From Owenia fusiformis (lineage: Eukaryota > Annelida > Polychaeta > Sabellida > Oweniidae): a DNA stretch of 64,000 nt. The stretch spans positions 29,756,926 through 29,820,925 of the forward strand of contig CAIIXF020000002.1 of assembly GCA_903813345.2 (NCBI GenBank), read 5' to 3'. Both the position numbers and the translations under genes were made by a program. A model generated the notes under the pieces. The model did no database searches and was not told the origin of the DNA. It was given only the letters and a program-made list of their open reading frames with translations. Shown here one piece after another: positions 39,001 through 54,000 of this stretch (position 1 is its first letter; each line of letters opens with the position of its first letter).

Positions 39001-42000
39001 AATTAAATGGGCTTCAGATTGTTCATTCTACTTGTCCCTCAGGTATGTTTAGCAATAACATCATGTCATATTCGCCTTGGTCCGATGAAGCTTTAAACAA
39101 TATACTGTCAGATGAATCTGAAAAATCATGACACGCAACGTCACCCGTTATCGATATCTCTGAGCATTGATATACTCTTTATGAAACATTGAAAGCTGTA
39201 GACCATGTTTAATTTGGACTGAATGAGTAAGTTGTAATTACCTGAAAATAACATGGGACTCCAATGGGAATACTATCATTAAAATTGTTATCACGCTGGA
39301 ATACTACATGTATGTGTAAGGACTCTTATATTACATGGTAATTTAGAAGAATAGTTATTATTGTACAAGACCGGTAGTTTCTAAAGAACGAACGTTCGGT
39401 AAATTGATGATACTAGTTATCAACAGGATTTGCAATGTGGTCATCTTACATTGATTTTCATTGTATGTTTTACTGACGTTACAAGTTGTATTTTTACAGT
39501 TGAACAAATGTAAACCAATACCCCCAACATCTTGAATTTCTAAAACAAGAAATTCGATTTGAGAAACATATGTTGTAATGTACTGTTTGAGTTCCGGTAG
39601 AGCTGCTACATGTACAGTGTACACTATCTCTATTGGATTTCGATTTACTCGCGCGAGATTCCAAGACGTCTCTTGGCTAAAACGTTTTAGAAAAAGTATG
39701 TTGAGTTTACACCACCATTTTCAAGACGTCTTAAGAAATATGATTGAGTTTACACCTGTTTTTCTAAAACGTCTTAGAGATATGTAGGTATACATGTAAA
39801 ATGAAAAAAGCAGTTCAGTACTGGTTGAAGGACGGTTCAGTCAACATAGCTATTCCTTTCCCGCTTCTATACTTTGTGCTAAAGAATGCATCGGTTTCAC
39901 AAAAGTATGTCCTAAAGACAGCATTGTGAAAAGCATGAAAGAGAGCAGGAAGATTTTGTGCATATATTAGGGTTATGATATATCGCCAGGCAAATTAGTT
40001 CTTCTCGATATTTTTGGGGTGATATTGGGAGCAAGGGATGAGAGAAAAGAAAGGACAGTGCGACACATGTAAACAGAAAGTTTCAAATTTTTCGTTCAGC
40101 GCAATGCAAAAAACCGGGCTAAGAGCTCTTAGCTAAAACCGATGGATTTACACTCGCTTGTAAAACGTTTTAACGCTAAGACGATCCAACATCTGTCTAC
40201 TGTCTCGTGGAGAATAAACATCTGACCATTACCGACCACTGATCATCAAAAATAGTTGCAATTATTATATACCCAATATGTAACACTAATCCTGATTGGT
40301 CAATACCTAGTCACGTGTTCCGAAATAGATTTACTATTTCCCTCGGAAAGTTATATTCCCTCAAATGTGACGTCAGTGGGAATATACATTTGAACTATTG
40401 CCCGCTGACGTCACAATTGCAAGCTCTATTACCCTTGGAAACGTCTGCTCATCATCACTGCGCAGACGAAAAACAGAAAAATGGAGGATGAGCACAAACA
40501 CAAATCAACTCCGTTCACCATGACAGACGTGCGTGAACGATACAATATAAGCAACGTGTATAAAGTTCCCTAAGCTCAATACGTCTGTGTAATTTCAAGT
40601 GTTATGATAATCTATTCCGCGTGTTAAACGCGATTGAATTTGTCAAGTGAGAGTCTCAGAGGCAAAAATTTCTGTTGAGCATCTGATGACGTCACAGCTT
40701 ATAATGCTAACAATGGACCCGGGGAGGGGGCTTTCTAAGCCTTTTTGGCCTTCGCAGAGGAAACGGGACAAGAGTCAGTATAGGGTATATAATAAAACAA
40801 ATAGTGACTGCCTAATTTCGAGCAATAGTGTAAATGATTTCCCCTTGGGAATATCCTCTACAATATACTATTCCCTCAGCCTGCGGCTTCGGGAATAGTA
40901 CATTGTAGAGGATATTCCCTCGGGGAAATAATTTACACTATTGCCCTCAATGGCAGTCACTATTTGTATATTGTACACCATTAAAGGTGCAACAATTAGT
41001 GCCGCAGAGGGGCCATTCAACGATCATCGACCTGTGTCAAAATATATTTAAGTTTGGATACTAGTTTTTCATCAAGACAAACATATATTTTTGTTATTTA
41101 CAAAGAAACCCCATGGATGAACATTATTTCAGCTGATATTCCTCTTGAAATTTGGTGGATCTTGAAAATCTATTAGTGCGACTCCCTTTATATAAGCTTT
41201 GAACTGAATTTACACTTCTTAATGCTGAAATTGATAGTTAATCCATACATTTAGAAAATAGGTTTGTCAAAGAAGATATTAAGCCAAATGTTGCCCTGAT
41301 ACCTCGGAAAAGATAAATTTTACAATGTTCTCTCCGGATGCCTTGTTGCCCCTTTAATTTTTTGCAATTTTGTTTCCCAATACAATAGGTAATTTTTTGA
41401 AGTTCTATTGTAAAATGCTTCTTAAAATGAACTTGCTAAAATCATCGAAAAATATATGGCCTCGTTCGAAATGAGACTTCCCGTTGGTTCCTTTCAGCAA
41501 TGGTCGGCAATCAGTGCGATAAGGTATGTGTAAGTTGTTTTCTTTCTCATTTTGTTGAGTATAGTATTCATTATTCCATTTAATCACCGATTGCCTCGTA
41601 ATGACTCCGTAGTAGTCCTGTTTCAGCGACGATTACTAAAATTCAATTTACACAACGTCCTCGGATATTTGATATATCACTTTAAAGCAATATTAACAAT
41701 ACCTATTAGGACCCTTTGGAAGATTTATGTGTTGAGAATTACGCCCAGGGTTAGTCTAATGTCAACTTTCCAAGATATATTGTCCACTGGAACAACAAGT
41801 CTGAAATATTGTAGTCACGCTATGACTGAGAATAGAATTTCTATGAATAGAAAGGGTAGAACTGCTTCATAAATATAGATCTTTTAGATTGCGTGTATAT
41901 TTTAAGATAACCTGTTTTTTAGTAATGCAACTAGAATACATACGCAATCAATTCAATCTTCATTTGAAAATCAGTGTTCATGTTAGATATTTTTTTTCAA

Positions 42001-45000
42001 TATCGTATATTCATGTTGCAATTTGGTATTGCTCTTTGCTTATGTTACCTACAAAAAGTGAATTATAGTTGCCATGGTCTCAATTTTTAATGGTCGGCGT
42101 TCGCTATCCGTGCACATACTTGTTCACTTATTCACCTGTTTACAGCCATATGCAATACCTCAACGAATATATGCGTTTGTTGCTCCATGGAAACATGTTG
42201 CATTGACTTCGAATGCATACAGGGGGGGGAGTTTCGGGGGTTCGAGCAAAAATCTTTTCACATTTTAAGTGATTTTGGCCATTTCGGGCTAAAGTTGTAA
42301 AAGTGAACCCCATCTGGATTTTTTTAAAAGTGACCCCCTTAGCAAATCCTGGCTAGGGGCCTCCACCCTCCAGTGATTGGACTTCGCCATGTTAATTTCG
42401 TGCGAACTGTTTTTAAAGACTCGCCATGCGCTTTCCAGGATTCTATTCCAGTTTCTCGGTGATCATAACATGGTTAATCACCCTATGGTTATGCTCTTAA
42501 AGCACTTAAACGGCTCACTTATCCAGAAATATATAGACAAAGATCCTGGTGGATTTGTTTAAGGGGTATAAATACCAAAATATAACATTGACTAACATAT
42601 TTTAAAAAGTAGTGATAACAAATCTATATTCTCAACAATTGGGTTTAAAAAATGCATTACCTTAAACAAACGAAACCTAATCAATTTTGTTCAAATGAAG
42701 GAATAAAACGCTCTCAATGAGAACCGGTGTAAAAGGGTAGGAGGTCCTATCAAATTATGGTCCTACTCTCCATTGATTTATATGGTGACCTAAATACAAC
42801 TCTTTCCCTCGTTATCTTATACGCAATCAGTAAGGGCCGTTAAGAAAGGGGACCATAACCCCTGGGGGACCATCATTTCTTTTACACCGGATCAATCCAA
42901 AGAAATACTTGTTTTCTTCCCAGTATCTGTTGAACACACTCCGAACTGGGATTAAATACTGAACGTTTGGCGATTGGTAACGCTGTGCAGACATTTTGTT
43001 CTACACTCCCCTCCATAAGTTTGACCACCAAACAGAATTGAGAAAAACATAAAATATGTCATTTTCTGAATTAAGGAAATAAATAAATTCAAACATTTTA
43101 ATCATTTATTTCATATGCCAACTATATCTTTACAAGACATGTTAAACCGCCCATGGCATAAACATTGTTGGCAGAATAAAAGTGCATAATATCAGATAGA
43201 ATGTGAAATAAAATGAAATTGACAGGCTTTTGTATGCTATTCAATGAAACGTCCGGTTTCCAAACTTATTTAGTGGAGTGTACCATGCATTGATTAAGTG
43301 CGTATTCTAGATAAGCCTCTCTTAATTTAAAAAAGCGAAATCATATATTGAACATTGTAAAACTGTATCGGATTACAATCTTTAATCTGCCGATCTGCTA
43401 TCTAAGCTAAGTGGCACCCAAGCTTTTTTATTTCACATTCTAATTTTATGTTCTACCAACAGTAAGTTAAAATAAGCGATTGAATTATAACCATTTTGAA
43501 TTATATGCCAACATAGTAGTCAGAGCCATCTATTAGTCTGTTTTGAAGACGTGTCGTCAAACTCTTATACAAACAGAAAGTGTGCCATGCACTTTCTCTA
43601 AAGACGTCCGTAAAAGCATGCCCTTACAAATGCAATTCCAGCACTATTATTATAAGAACCATGTAATGTATAAACATTAGAATATTCGACAGACATGAAC
43701 TGAATGTTGAATTAAATGTAAAGATCAAGAATGGAAAAAAACTATATTAGTACTAATCTTGGTTCATTTCGAGTTAGGGAGATATTATGATTAATTCATA
43801 CAGTGTTTTACACATTATCACTTCACAATTCAATAATGGAACAAAAGACATTTGGTTTGAAGAGAAAAGCTCACAAAGATTTTATGACAGATCCACTCTT
43901 AATGCGTCATTCCGTCAATTTTAGGAATGCGTTTGCTCCTGAAAATTGCACGTCTTTCAAATCCTAATAAATGAAGAGCTCTTACGTGATCTCTTAGCGA
44001 GATAAGCCGTACAAGTACATTATTAAGTCATATGCTATCAATATGCTATTTCACGAAACTACCTGTAGAAAAAATATCGTAGACTGATTCAACATGCGAT
44101 GCTGTAGCGTATAGAGGAAATGTGAGACTTGAATGGCTGTTTGACGTTGATGAAGGTAAAATAACAAAAACACGTGGAGTTATTTTTACTGTATCATTTC
44201 AATATGTTCTAGCAGATTTCCAACACCAAACATTACAAATGCAAAAATCGTAATCCGAAAGAGCTAGCTTACAATCTATTTCTAAATATTTATAATATAA
44301 TTCTTGTACTGTTGTTTCACTACTTAATTACTGCAAGTTAACATGAATATGTTTAAAAAATGGGTCGCCAATTAGAGTAAAATAGAAGGTCACTTGCTTA
44401 TTTTCAGTTGGAATTTTGTGTACAACGGAGTACGTACCGTTATGGTACGATGAAACCTGTATATCTGAACACTTCTCAATCTAAACACGATTTTTCGGTC
44501 CCGATTTTTATCTCCCATTGACTCACATGTTAAAAAAACTTAAAATGTGAACACCTGCTAATCCAAACACTTTTGGCTGGTCCCAGCTTGTTCAGAAGTT
44601 CACAGTATTTATGATTAAAGACATCCTTTCATGTTAATTTCTGAATGAAAAATGTGCAAATTTGTTCTCCTTGTTTATTTAAAAAGTTTTGTGTTGGATT
44701 GGTGTATTGAGAATACAAACTGACAATTGCATGACTTGAATTCGATTAGAACCATTCACAGTGTCGTGCACAGTGGTTATCCAAAACGAGGATGCAACGC
44801 AAGTCTGTTACCCTGCGTGCAGAGTCTAGTTAAACTACGAAGGTCTCTTTTAAGAAGTGAAGTCAAACGAATGCAAAGGGTACAAGTCTGTGAGAATATA
44901 TTGGCAAAACGTTTAATGCTAGGTAAACAACGTGGTAGTTGCATATAGACGCGCAGATCTAATATACCCTTATAAGTAATATACCATTAATGGAAGAAGA

Positions 45001-48000
45001 CGTTCAGGCGTATTGAGGTCATTCGTCAGTTCGGGAAAATACAAATTGCGTGCAGAGACAATTGTTAGATATTTGCTATAAGTTAGATAAATCGATTATT
45101 TCTCTTCAATGAAATTAGTGTTTCGGCCCTCGACAGATTTGTAAACATATTGAGAATGATATTCCATTTGCAATTGTGCAATCAACATATTACTTTCACA
45201 TGCAACTTTTGTGGTACAAGTGCTTTGTCTAGCCTTGTCACCGAAAACCACCGATGTATAGTTATTCGGAATACTACATCTAATTCATCATGACAACATG
45301 CTCACGCTTACTATAAGTATCCAAAATATAATAAACAAGACTACGTAACTGCACTAGAAAAATTACACGTACGTTTATTTTTCCGGTAAAATCCCCCATC
45401 GGTTTGAGGATTGACACCACTTTGTCAAATATTGATCTGACTTTTCTTTACTTTGATTTATAATTCTAATGAATCTAATCTCTCTCAAGCTTGTGCTTGT
45501 GTTATTTTTCTTTGGTAGTGTTTATATAATATGAACACAATGGTTTTGCCCTAACAGTGCTATATTGACGCATCCTGCGTTAAGTCACCGAACCAATATC
45601 CCTGAAAATAACAGGAAACAGATATTGGGAGCTACAATTTTACAGTAATGAAGTGCCAATATGCATAAGCATTATATCAAACTTAATTTGCTGAATAAAA
45701 GGGGTGATATCATCAGATCATAGTTTCTTTTTCATTCTATAGCTAACACGTAAAATAATAGTATCAAAAACACAGATATATAGTATCTAAAGTGTATCAG
45801 CTGCGAGAGATGAAAACGCATGAAGTAAAACGCCAGAAAGGAAATATCTGCGTATGAGTGTCATATTGCACTGATATGTTTAACATCTCCCGTCTTAAGA
45901 TCGGATACGTATAACGAAGATATCATTGTATATTAAAGAGTTCCTGACCGACATTTTCAGCTTCAGTAGTATTGTCTTTATTAAAATGTTTACGTAAACT
46001 CAAGAAGTTTGTTATTTTATCAGTTCTATTCCGTAATAAGACGTTCAAATTACTATAGTATAAAACCAACATGCACAAATTAAAATAAAGTTTTTCGGGA
46101 TTTTAATTTGTTTTTTCAAGCACCAACCATAACAGATTCGGCGCTCAAAATGATGTTTAAGAATATAATTAACCTTAAATAGCCTGGTGTATAGAGTGTG
46201 GGTATTGCACCATGGGCATAGCTAAAACATATGTTTTCTTAAGGTGAATACCACTACAAAAAACATTCGTTCAAAGGATGTACAGGAATTATGTAAACAT
46301 CGAATTAAACGACGTGATGCTGTCTAAACATTTTGCCGCTATGGCCACCTTGATTACTTCCGGATGTCGTCATTAAAAATATGGTATTCAGCATTTGCAC
46401 CATATGTACGGTTTTTGATTAAAGTCATGCAGAAGATGTCAAATTACTTAATAAGCTGAAAAACAAACTCCCCGAGCACTAAGGTGTACAGCTACAAATG
46501 TAAAATCAGCATTGTGTAAGATCTTCACTAGCCTACGATATCAACAGAAGAAAAATATGCTCCTTCCTAAAATTTTACCTGGATTCATAAGTCATTTGAT
46601 TTACATATATTCAAAGTGAGGCTCTGGCCTCTCAATGAACTTTTCCATGATTGAAAATGGGGATTCAAAATATATCAACATTGAACACTTTTACAGATTG
46701 GGGGTCTGTTTGTGTGTTAAATGTTACACTGTAAGACATTTAATCTAGTCCTCTTTTAAGTATTATCAAACTCCCTGTTTCACAAATAATCTCCGAAGAT
46801 CTACGTATCTAGCAATCCAATCGAAAATGTGCCTTGGATCTATAAAATCAAACACCAAGATGCTATTCTGCAAGACTATTTCATTTCAAGAATCTAGTAT
46901 TTCTGATACTAAGTTCAACAATCATCGGCCTAAGAGTTTTACTAGAATAAAGCATTTAAAATACAATGTAAGCAAAGTAGAGAAAAGTAGTTTTGAATAG
47001 TCATTTGCGCACACTCCCCTCCATAAGTTTGAGTTTTCAATTGATAGCGTGTTCAATTGTGCTAATTTTGGAATATTTTTCAATGGATTTCAATATCTGT
47101 TTAAGCAGTAGATAGTCATATGTACTGTGCTGTTTAATAATACATATTATTATATCACTATCTAGCTAGCCACAGTATGATTGGTCAAAACCGGGTCACA
47201 TGTCGTGGGATATCTGGCGATATTCAATGGCAATGCTAATCAGATAAGACAACCGTGAGATATCTAGCGATATCCAACGCTCCCGGGAATTTTCAAAGAA
47301 ATTGTTTTCGTTCAGTGTAAATAATTTAGTTCAGGGTAAGTCAAAATGGCAGACGAACCGAGTAGATTCAATGTATTTCAATGTTAACCTATGACTTAAT
47401 AATATTAGGGATGTTTAGCTAGACAGTGATATAATAAAACAAATATTTCACTCTATTTTCGGTGAATACCTGTACACGCCCGGTGATCGTGAATATGGGA
47501 CGGAGGGGGGAGCAGGCAATTTCTGCTAGGAAATCCAACAAATCTGGAAGATTTATTTTTTCAAGAAAAAGTTTACTATTGAATTGCTAAATGGATAGGC
47601 GCACGGTATGGTAGAATATGTTAGGTTTTCTGGGATTTTTTCTGAAACGATACGCATCTAAGGTATGAGATCTATTTAAAAAGGCGCAAGGCCATCAACA
47701 GGCACAAATCAACGTTTTTGCTATAAATCAAGGAACAATGGTCTGGACGACCTGTAATAAATACTTGTAAGTGATGTTATCATAACTAAATTAATGTCAT
47801 TGCTGAATTTATAAAATAAGTTTCCATATGTGAAATAAAAAATAATCGAAAATAATGAATTTGGGACGGAGGGGGGGGGGGGGAGGGGACGGAGGGGGGA
47901 GCAATATGTATATAAGACATGATTAGAGATGTTTCGCGACTTTAAGTCCTTTTACTCCAAATGTCCCCATTTTTCAGTCTCCAGGGGTATATCATCCAGT

Positions 48001-51000
48001 TTCTTACTAAGTTAATGAGTTCATTTTTCAAATACAAGAATTCGTGTGAAGTTGTTTCACTTTATAGAATTATTACTCCCCCCCCTCCGTCCCCTCCCCC
48101 CCCCCCTCCGTCCCATTTTAATTATTTTTGATTATTTTTTATTTTACGTATGGAAACTTATTTTATAAATTCAGCAATGACATTAATTTAGTTATGATAA
48201 CATCACTTACAAGTATTTATTACAGGTCGTGTAGTCCATTGTTGCTTGATTTATAGCAAAAACTTTGACTTTTGCACGTTGGTTGCGTTGCGCCTTTTTT
48301 AATAGATCTTATATCTTAAAAGAGTATCGGTTGAAAAATAATCCTAGAATACCTAACATATTTTATCATACCGTGTGCTTATTCAATTTGCAATTCAATC
48401 GTAAACTCTGTCTTGAAAAAATAATTTTACCAGATTTGTGGAATTTTCTAGCGGAAATTGCCTGCTCCCCCCTCTGTCCCATTTTCACGATCACCGGGCG
48501 TGTACAGGTATTCACCGAAAATAGAGTGAAATATTTGTTCAATACATGGTCATATATAATTGCCAATGATGTAAATTAGGTCAAATTGATATAATAGGCA
48601 AAAATGGACCAATTTTGGAATTTTCAATTTGTTCCTTTATTACAACTTACAGGGGCGTAGCCAGCAACTGAACATGGGTTGACCCCGGACATTTTTTCTA
48701 AAATTTACATTGTTATGGTGCATCCTGAGCACTTCAAATTATAATTTGTTACTGTTTTTTTCGACAAATTTTTACAAAATTTCTTTTTTTCTTTTTTTGG
48801 GGGTGGGGATCGCACCAATCGCACCCCCCGATCGCCTCCCCCCTGGCTACATCCATGGTTCAGATTAATTATGACAAATTGGATGAATTTCTTTAAATCT
48901 TCGAAAACAAAAAAAGGTTTAACAGACGACCAGAATGAACTCGTGGTTGCCAAACTTATGAAGGGCGGTGTATCTCTCAGAGGTCTCTGAATTCCTAATC
49001 ATTAACTTGTAGACCCCTTAGTTTCTATCGTATACCTTAGCTTGTAATTTTCTATGGATGTACAGGGCGTCAAATAAGTCTGTTCTCCCCCCTTAACTTT
49101 TTTAATTCAGAGATAACATAGGGTTGGTACATATCATCTTAAAGGGAATTTAATTTGCTGATCACACACCAAATTTCAGAGTGATTGGTTAAATTCCAAA
49201 TTTTTTAGAGTATTTTTAGTGATGTCCATATTTCACTTTTTTAATAGTCTGTATGTCTCCCCCAGCAGCCTGGAGGGCCTCAATTCTACGAGGATATGAT
49301 CCCGTAAAAATCATTCAGAACGTTTAATTTTAAGTGTTATCAACTATTTTGTGATGAATGATGCCCCTGTTTCAAAGGCTCCCCTGAATGTAACACATTT
49401 ACTCTGTAATGATATTGAGAAACATCAAAATCACCCAATGTTGGCTTTGTCACTGCAATATCAACTTTTCACTTTTCATTCACTATACCTGGTAATTTTA
49501 CTTGTTTTGACGTAATCAAAGGTCAACTACAACCTCACAAGAAACATTGTAGCAATTTTATTAGGAGGAGTTTATGATTGATTTTTTGTGGGTGATCAGC
49601 ATTTTCCATGAGCTTCAAAATGATATATGGGAAAGTATGATAAATTTAAAGATGAAAAAGTTAAGGGGGGAGAACAGACTTATTTGACACCCTGTATATC
49701 GGATTCCCCTGTAGTAAATCAACAAGCGCCGTATTGGGAATCCCATGACATCTTATTTGAATCTACACTGGGGTCAGAAATTGCATCCGTGCGTAAACAA
49801 CGAATTTTCACATTGTCAAGTGTAAGAAGTAGTTCTGCTTTAGACTAATTGCGCTCTTTCAAAAGTACATCCGCTGATATTGAACGTGGTTTCAATTATA
49901 TTTTATCTCTAGACTTTGTGGAAAAATACCCCAACATATTCGAATTGATTGCAAATCGTATATATTTAGGCTCTGTTATGACTTCTAATGCTCTGACTGA
50001 GTAGATAATTGACAGGCAATGATAAGTTAGCGTAAATTAAGGCAATGATGTTGAAGAGTTGAACTTCTGTTATAGTAAACGCAAAACTCTAGTTTGATGC
50101 AATATGGTTAGGCATTTAATAGCATTACCGAGTGCTTGATTGCTTTAGGATCGTCAGAATGAAATACATAATGTGTCAATAGGGAGTTTAAGCTTGCAAT
50201 GTTTTTCACAACCTAAACGTGAACGGAAAATATTTAAGCGATGCATTTGTATGGACGATTAATTGGTCATACGTATAGGTTGGCGTTTCGATTTTAAATG
50301 CAAGCTTAAACTAACATAGACTGCAAGGTATGGCTGCTATAACTTGCAAGAAATAAATTTCAACCACTTTTCTAATTAATTGACACGTGCTTTTACCACC
50401 ACGGAGGTACTAGTTAAGATTTAAACGATGGCACTAACACCGAGAAACATCCAAAATAGCCACCTTCCATTTAAAAAATAAATCAATCCCATGAGCAGCT
50501 CTCCTGAAATTGTGGTGATAAGAAATATCAATATCTAAAAGTATCTAATTCCGAACTTGCCCACATGTCTATTTTAGATATAGCAAATGGTAAATCAAGG
50601 TCTTGATAGACCCGGTGAGATACAAATTATGGTCCCCCTTTTTAAAGGCCCTGACTGGCCCTGATTGGATAAGATAATAAGAGAAAGAGGTCACCATACA
50701 AATCAATGGAGAGTAGGACCATAAATTAATAGGACCTCCTACCTTTTACACCTGAGCCTAGAAATAACTGAATGATACACGTTGTATACTTTTGAATCAA
50801 AATGTTTATAACATAATGATTATATATCATGTAAGACGAGCAAAAAGAGCGAGTAGTGTCACAATTTCCATTGTTCGTAGTGTCAACTAAAGTGCAACTA
50901 AAATAACATTTTATGTATAAAAATACCAGAACTGGGTATATTGACGTGTTTATATAAACGATAAAGAATCGAACGTATGTATAACCTAAAGTTAAACACT

Positions 51001-54000
51001 CATTTCATTGCTTTACGGTGTATGATGTATTTATAAAACAACTTTAATTCTATTTGCGTTTTTACATGTATTAGATTAGACAATAACGATGCAACAATTA
51101 AGATTGCGTAAATAAATTACATCTGTGGCTTACCGATGCATTAAACTTAGATTATTTAGGAATACATATTATAAAATGGTATTTAATCTCAAAATGTCAT
51201 TTTAAGTAAGTTTGTAATAGATCGATTGACCAAATCAAAATATTGATCTCACGGACTATGTCTAAAGTTACACCAGCGTATACGCAACTGTTTCATCCCT
51301 TTAAAAAGATCAATTGATTCAACCACAACATGGTAGATGATTTGTTTAAATTGAGCTAAAACAAATATACATCGATATAATCCCTGTTTAAAATGGAACT
51401 TTGATTTACATATGAACAGGGAATCTGATTGATTACTAGCACGTTCTTCTGTTTTGATCACGATCAAGACGTTCGTAATTATCATGAAAATCACGTCTTA
51501 AGCGAACGTAATGACATCGCAACTGTAAATGGTATCAGCAGATGGACAGCGCTGACCAAAACAAACCAAGTGGAAATGAGCAAACGTGATCCTGTGATTA
51601 GAAGTGAGTTATTGGGATTAATCGCAGATTGGATTGGATGTAATGGTGGATTAGCACACAATATTCTTTTGTCATTACAGGGTTCGTTAATGACAAACGA
51701 ATCAGTCCCATCCTTGAATTACATCCTGGGGATCGTATACATTTCGTAACCAAGGAAATCTACATCCGTTCTGCGGGCGGACTCGTGCTAGTAATGAAGC
51801 CTTTAAGCAATGCATATAATATCGAAACGTCAACATGTACGTACAAATCGGTCTAAGCAAGTGCATGTAGTTTTCCATTCTGATACTCATAGCATCTTTT
51901 ATGCATCTCAGGATTGATAAGAAATGAGATGTCATGGCTTATCATGATGGTATAGTTTTCTCAAATAAACAATCGTTCGGTTACAGTTACTTAGACTACA
52001 CATCATCGTGTAAAATGCCATTGATAGTTATTCTAGCTGGTTTTCTATAATACATATTTTAAATAAGCTCATTTCGTAAGATATTTGGAGCTAAAACATG
52101 TATGACATACATCATTTTCTTCAGAAAGCATTATAGTGTGCATCGAAATCAAAATTACCAACATGGTATTCAATAGACGTGAGTTTAAAGAGAGAATCAG
52201 ATCTAGCGAGCAGCCCAACAAAAAATTGTTTTAATTTTAGAATTTTTCTGGCTCATGTCATTCCTTTTCATGTATATTTTCTTAAAATCACCAAAGTTCA
52301 TACTTTATTTCAGGAAAACTAAAGATATTTACAATAACATATTATTTTTCTATAAGAATAGTTACTCCATTCTGAGAATTTAAACATTTTCACTCATTTT
52401 TGCACTTTGAATCCATTATAACTTCACCAATGTATAACAAAGCGTGAATCTTTTGAGGGATATTGTATTTGAGACACACATTGCTTGTAATTTTTTCACG
52501 ATCTGATTCTGCCTTTAATGATTCCCGTTGACACCATAACAAGAAATTGAAAATCTCTCCCGTTCCAAACACGAAACTGAAGCTGATAGGGTATCTGAAC
52601 GACATGCAAGTTGAAAGGTTACAAAATGGTGTAGCTTACAAAATGTTGAGCCCTTTGTGCTTAATGAAGGCACTTGTGTTTTGTTCTGTGTTTTCGAGGC
52701 TCTTAAATGCCTCATACCTTACTTCAATAGAACCTTCAATTCAGCAATAAAAATATCATTTACTCTTTGGAAAGCTAAGATGAGCAATCAGGCTGTGGAG
52801 TCAATCACTAATGAAACAAATTTATATCGCAAATAATGAAATTAGATTGGTCTGTCATTAATTGGTTGAAACACAGAAGATTGATCACGTCTTGGTGACA
52901 CATGGATTGATTAGATCAATCAAAAAACCCAGAGCACCGTCACTGTTTCATAAAGAGTGAGCCAAAACAGGTTACCCCAAAAAATGTTAATAACTCAGTC
53001 ATCCAACATGGGTCATACACCGTAGTTGGAACAATGTTCTTTCATTCTACTAATTTTCATAAGTCTATTCCCAATCGTCACGATCTTATGGCCATTTTAC
53101 AAATGCGGTCCAAATACCGAAACATGCCAAACTCACCCGATATGAAACCCCAAACCTATATATGGGGCTATTTCAAAGATATTGTAGCCTATAAACTAAC
53201 AACTCTAAAAGCATTAGAGAGCAAAGAGATTAGAAGGAAGGTGAGAGCCATTACACAAGATATCTGAGAGTGTATAGTCAGAACAACTTCGTCCGATACG
53301 TTAGTGTTTGCCTCTAGATACGAGAGTGGTATTCTCTGCATGTTTTGTAAAATGACCATTAAACCGCGGCCATTTGCAATAGACCAATGAACCTTAATAG
53401 AATGAAAGAACATTGTTCTAGATATCACTATTTATTCCATGATAGTGAAATTCCCTGCAATCTGATTGGTGCACGTGACTTAAATATATCCTGTATTTAC
53501 ACGCACATTCCACTAAGCGTTGGATACAGAGTGAAAAAGACGTCAGCGTTGGGATACGGTCTAGTATCCCAACGCCCCAGATTTCCATCCAGGATATGAC
53601 TATTACTGAAAAAAATCAATGGTGAGCAGTTTACACAAACGCAAGCTAATATTTGCATTTTGCTAGAAATATCTGATTTGAATATCAGGAAATGATACGG
53701 TGATCATCACAATTTATAATTTTAGGATAAAAAACACACATCTGTGAATATAAAAAGATCAATATGAAGCATGCACATTGTTTTCATGAACTAGTAAAAA
53801 AAAATTAAAATCCAATATGGCAGACGAAAGTCGAAAAAACGTTTCGCTACACTGCACTTCCAGCTGATGAAATTGAAGAAAAAAGAAAGAAAATCAAATG
53901 TCTCGCAATACAATACAAAGCAAACAACAAGGCCATAAAGATTTTGAAGGAATATCGATGTAAAATATCTCTGAGGTGAGAAGGTTGATCTTTTTCTCCG

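Noticed and set aside
51429-51749. 106-codon plus-strand gene
   Set aside because: No recognised domain, no splice or promoter context, isolated in an intron of repeats.
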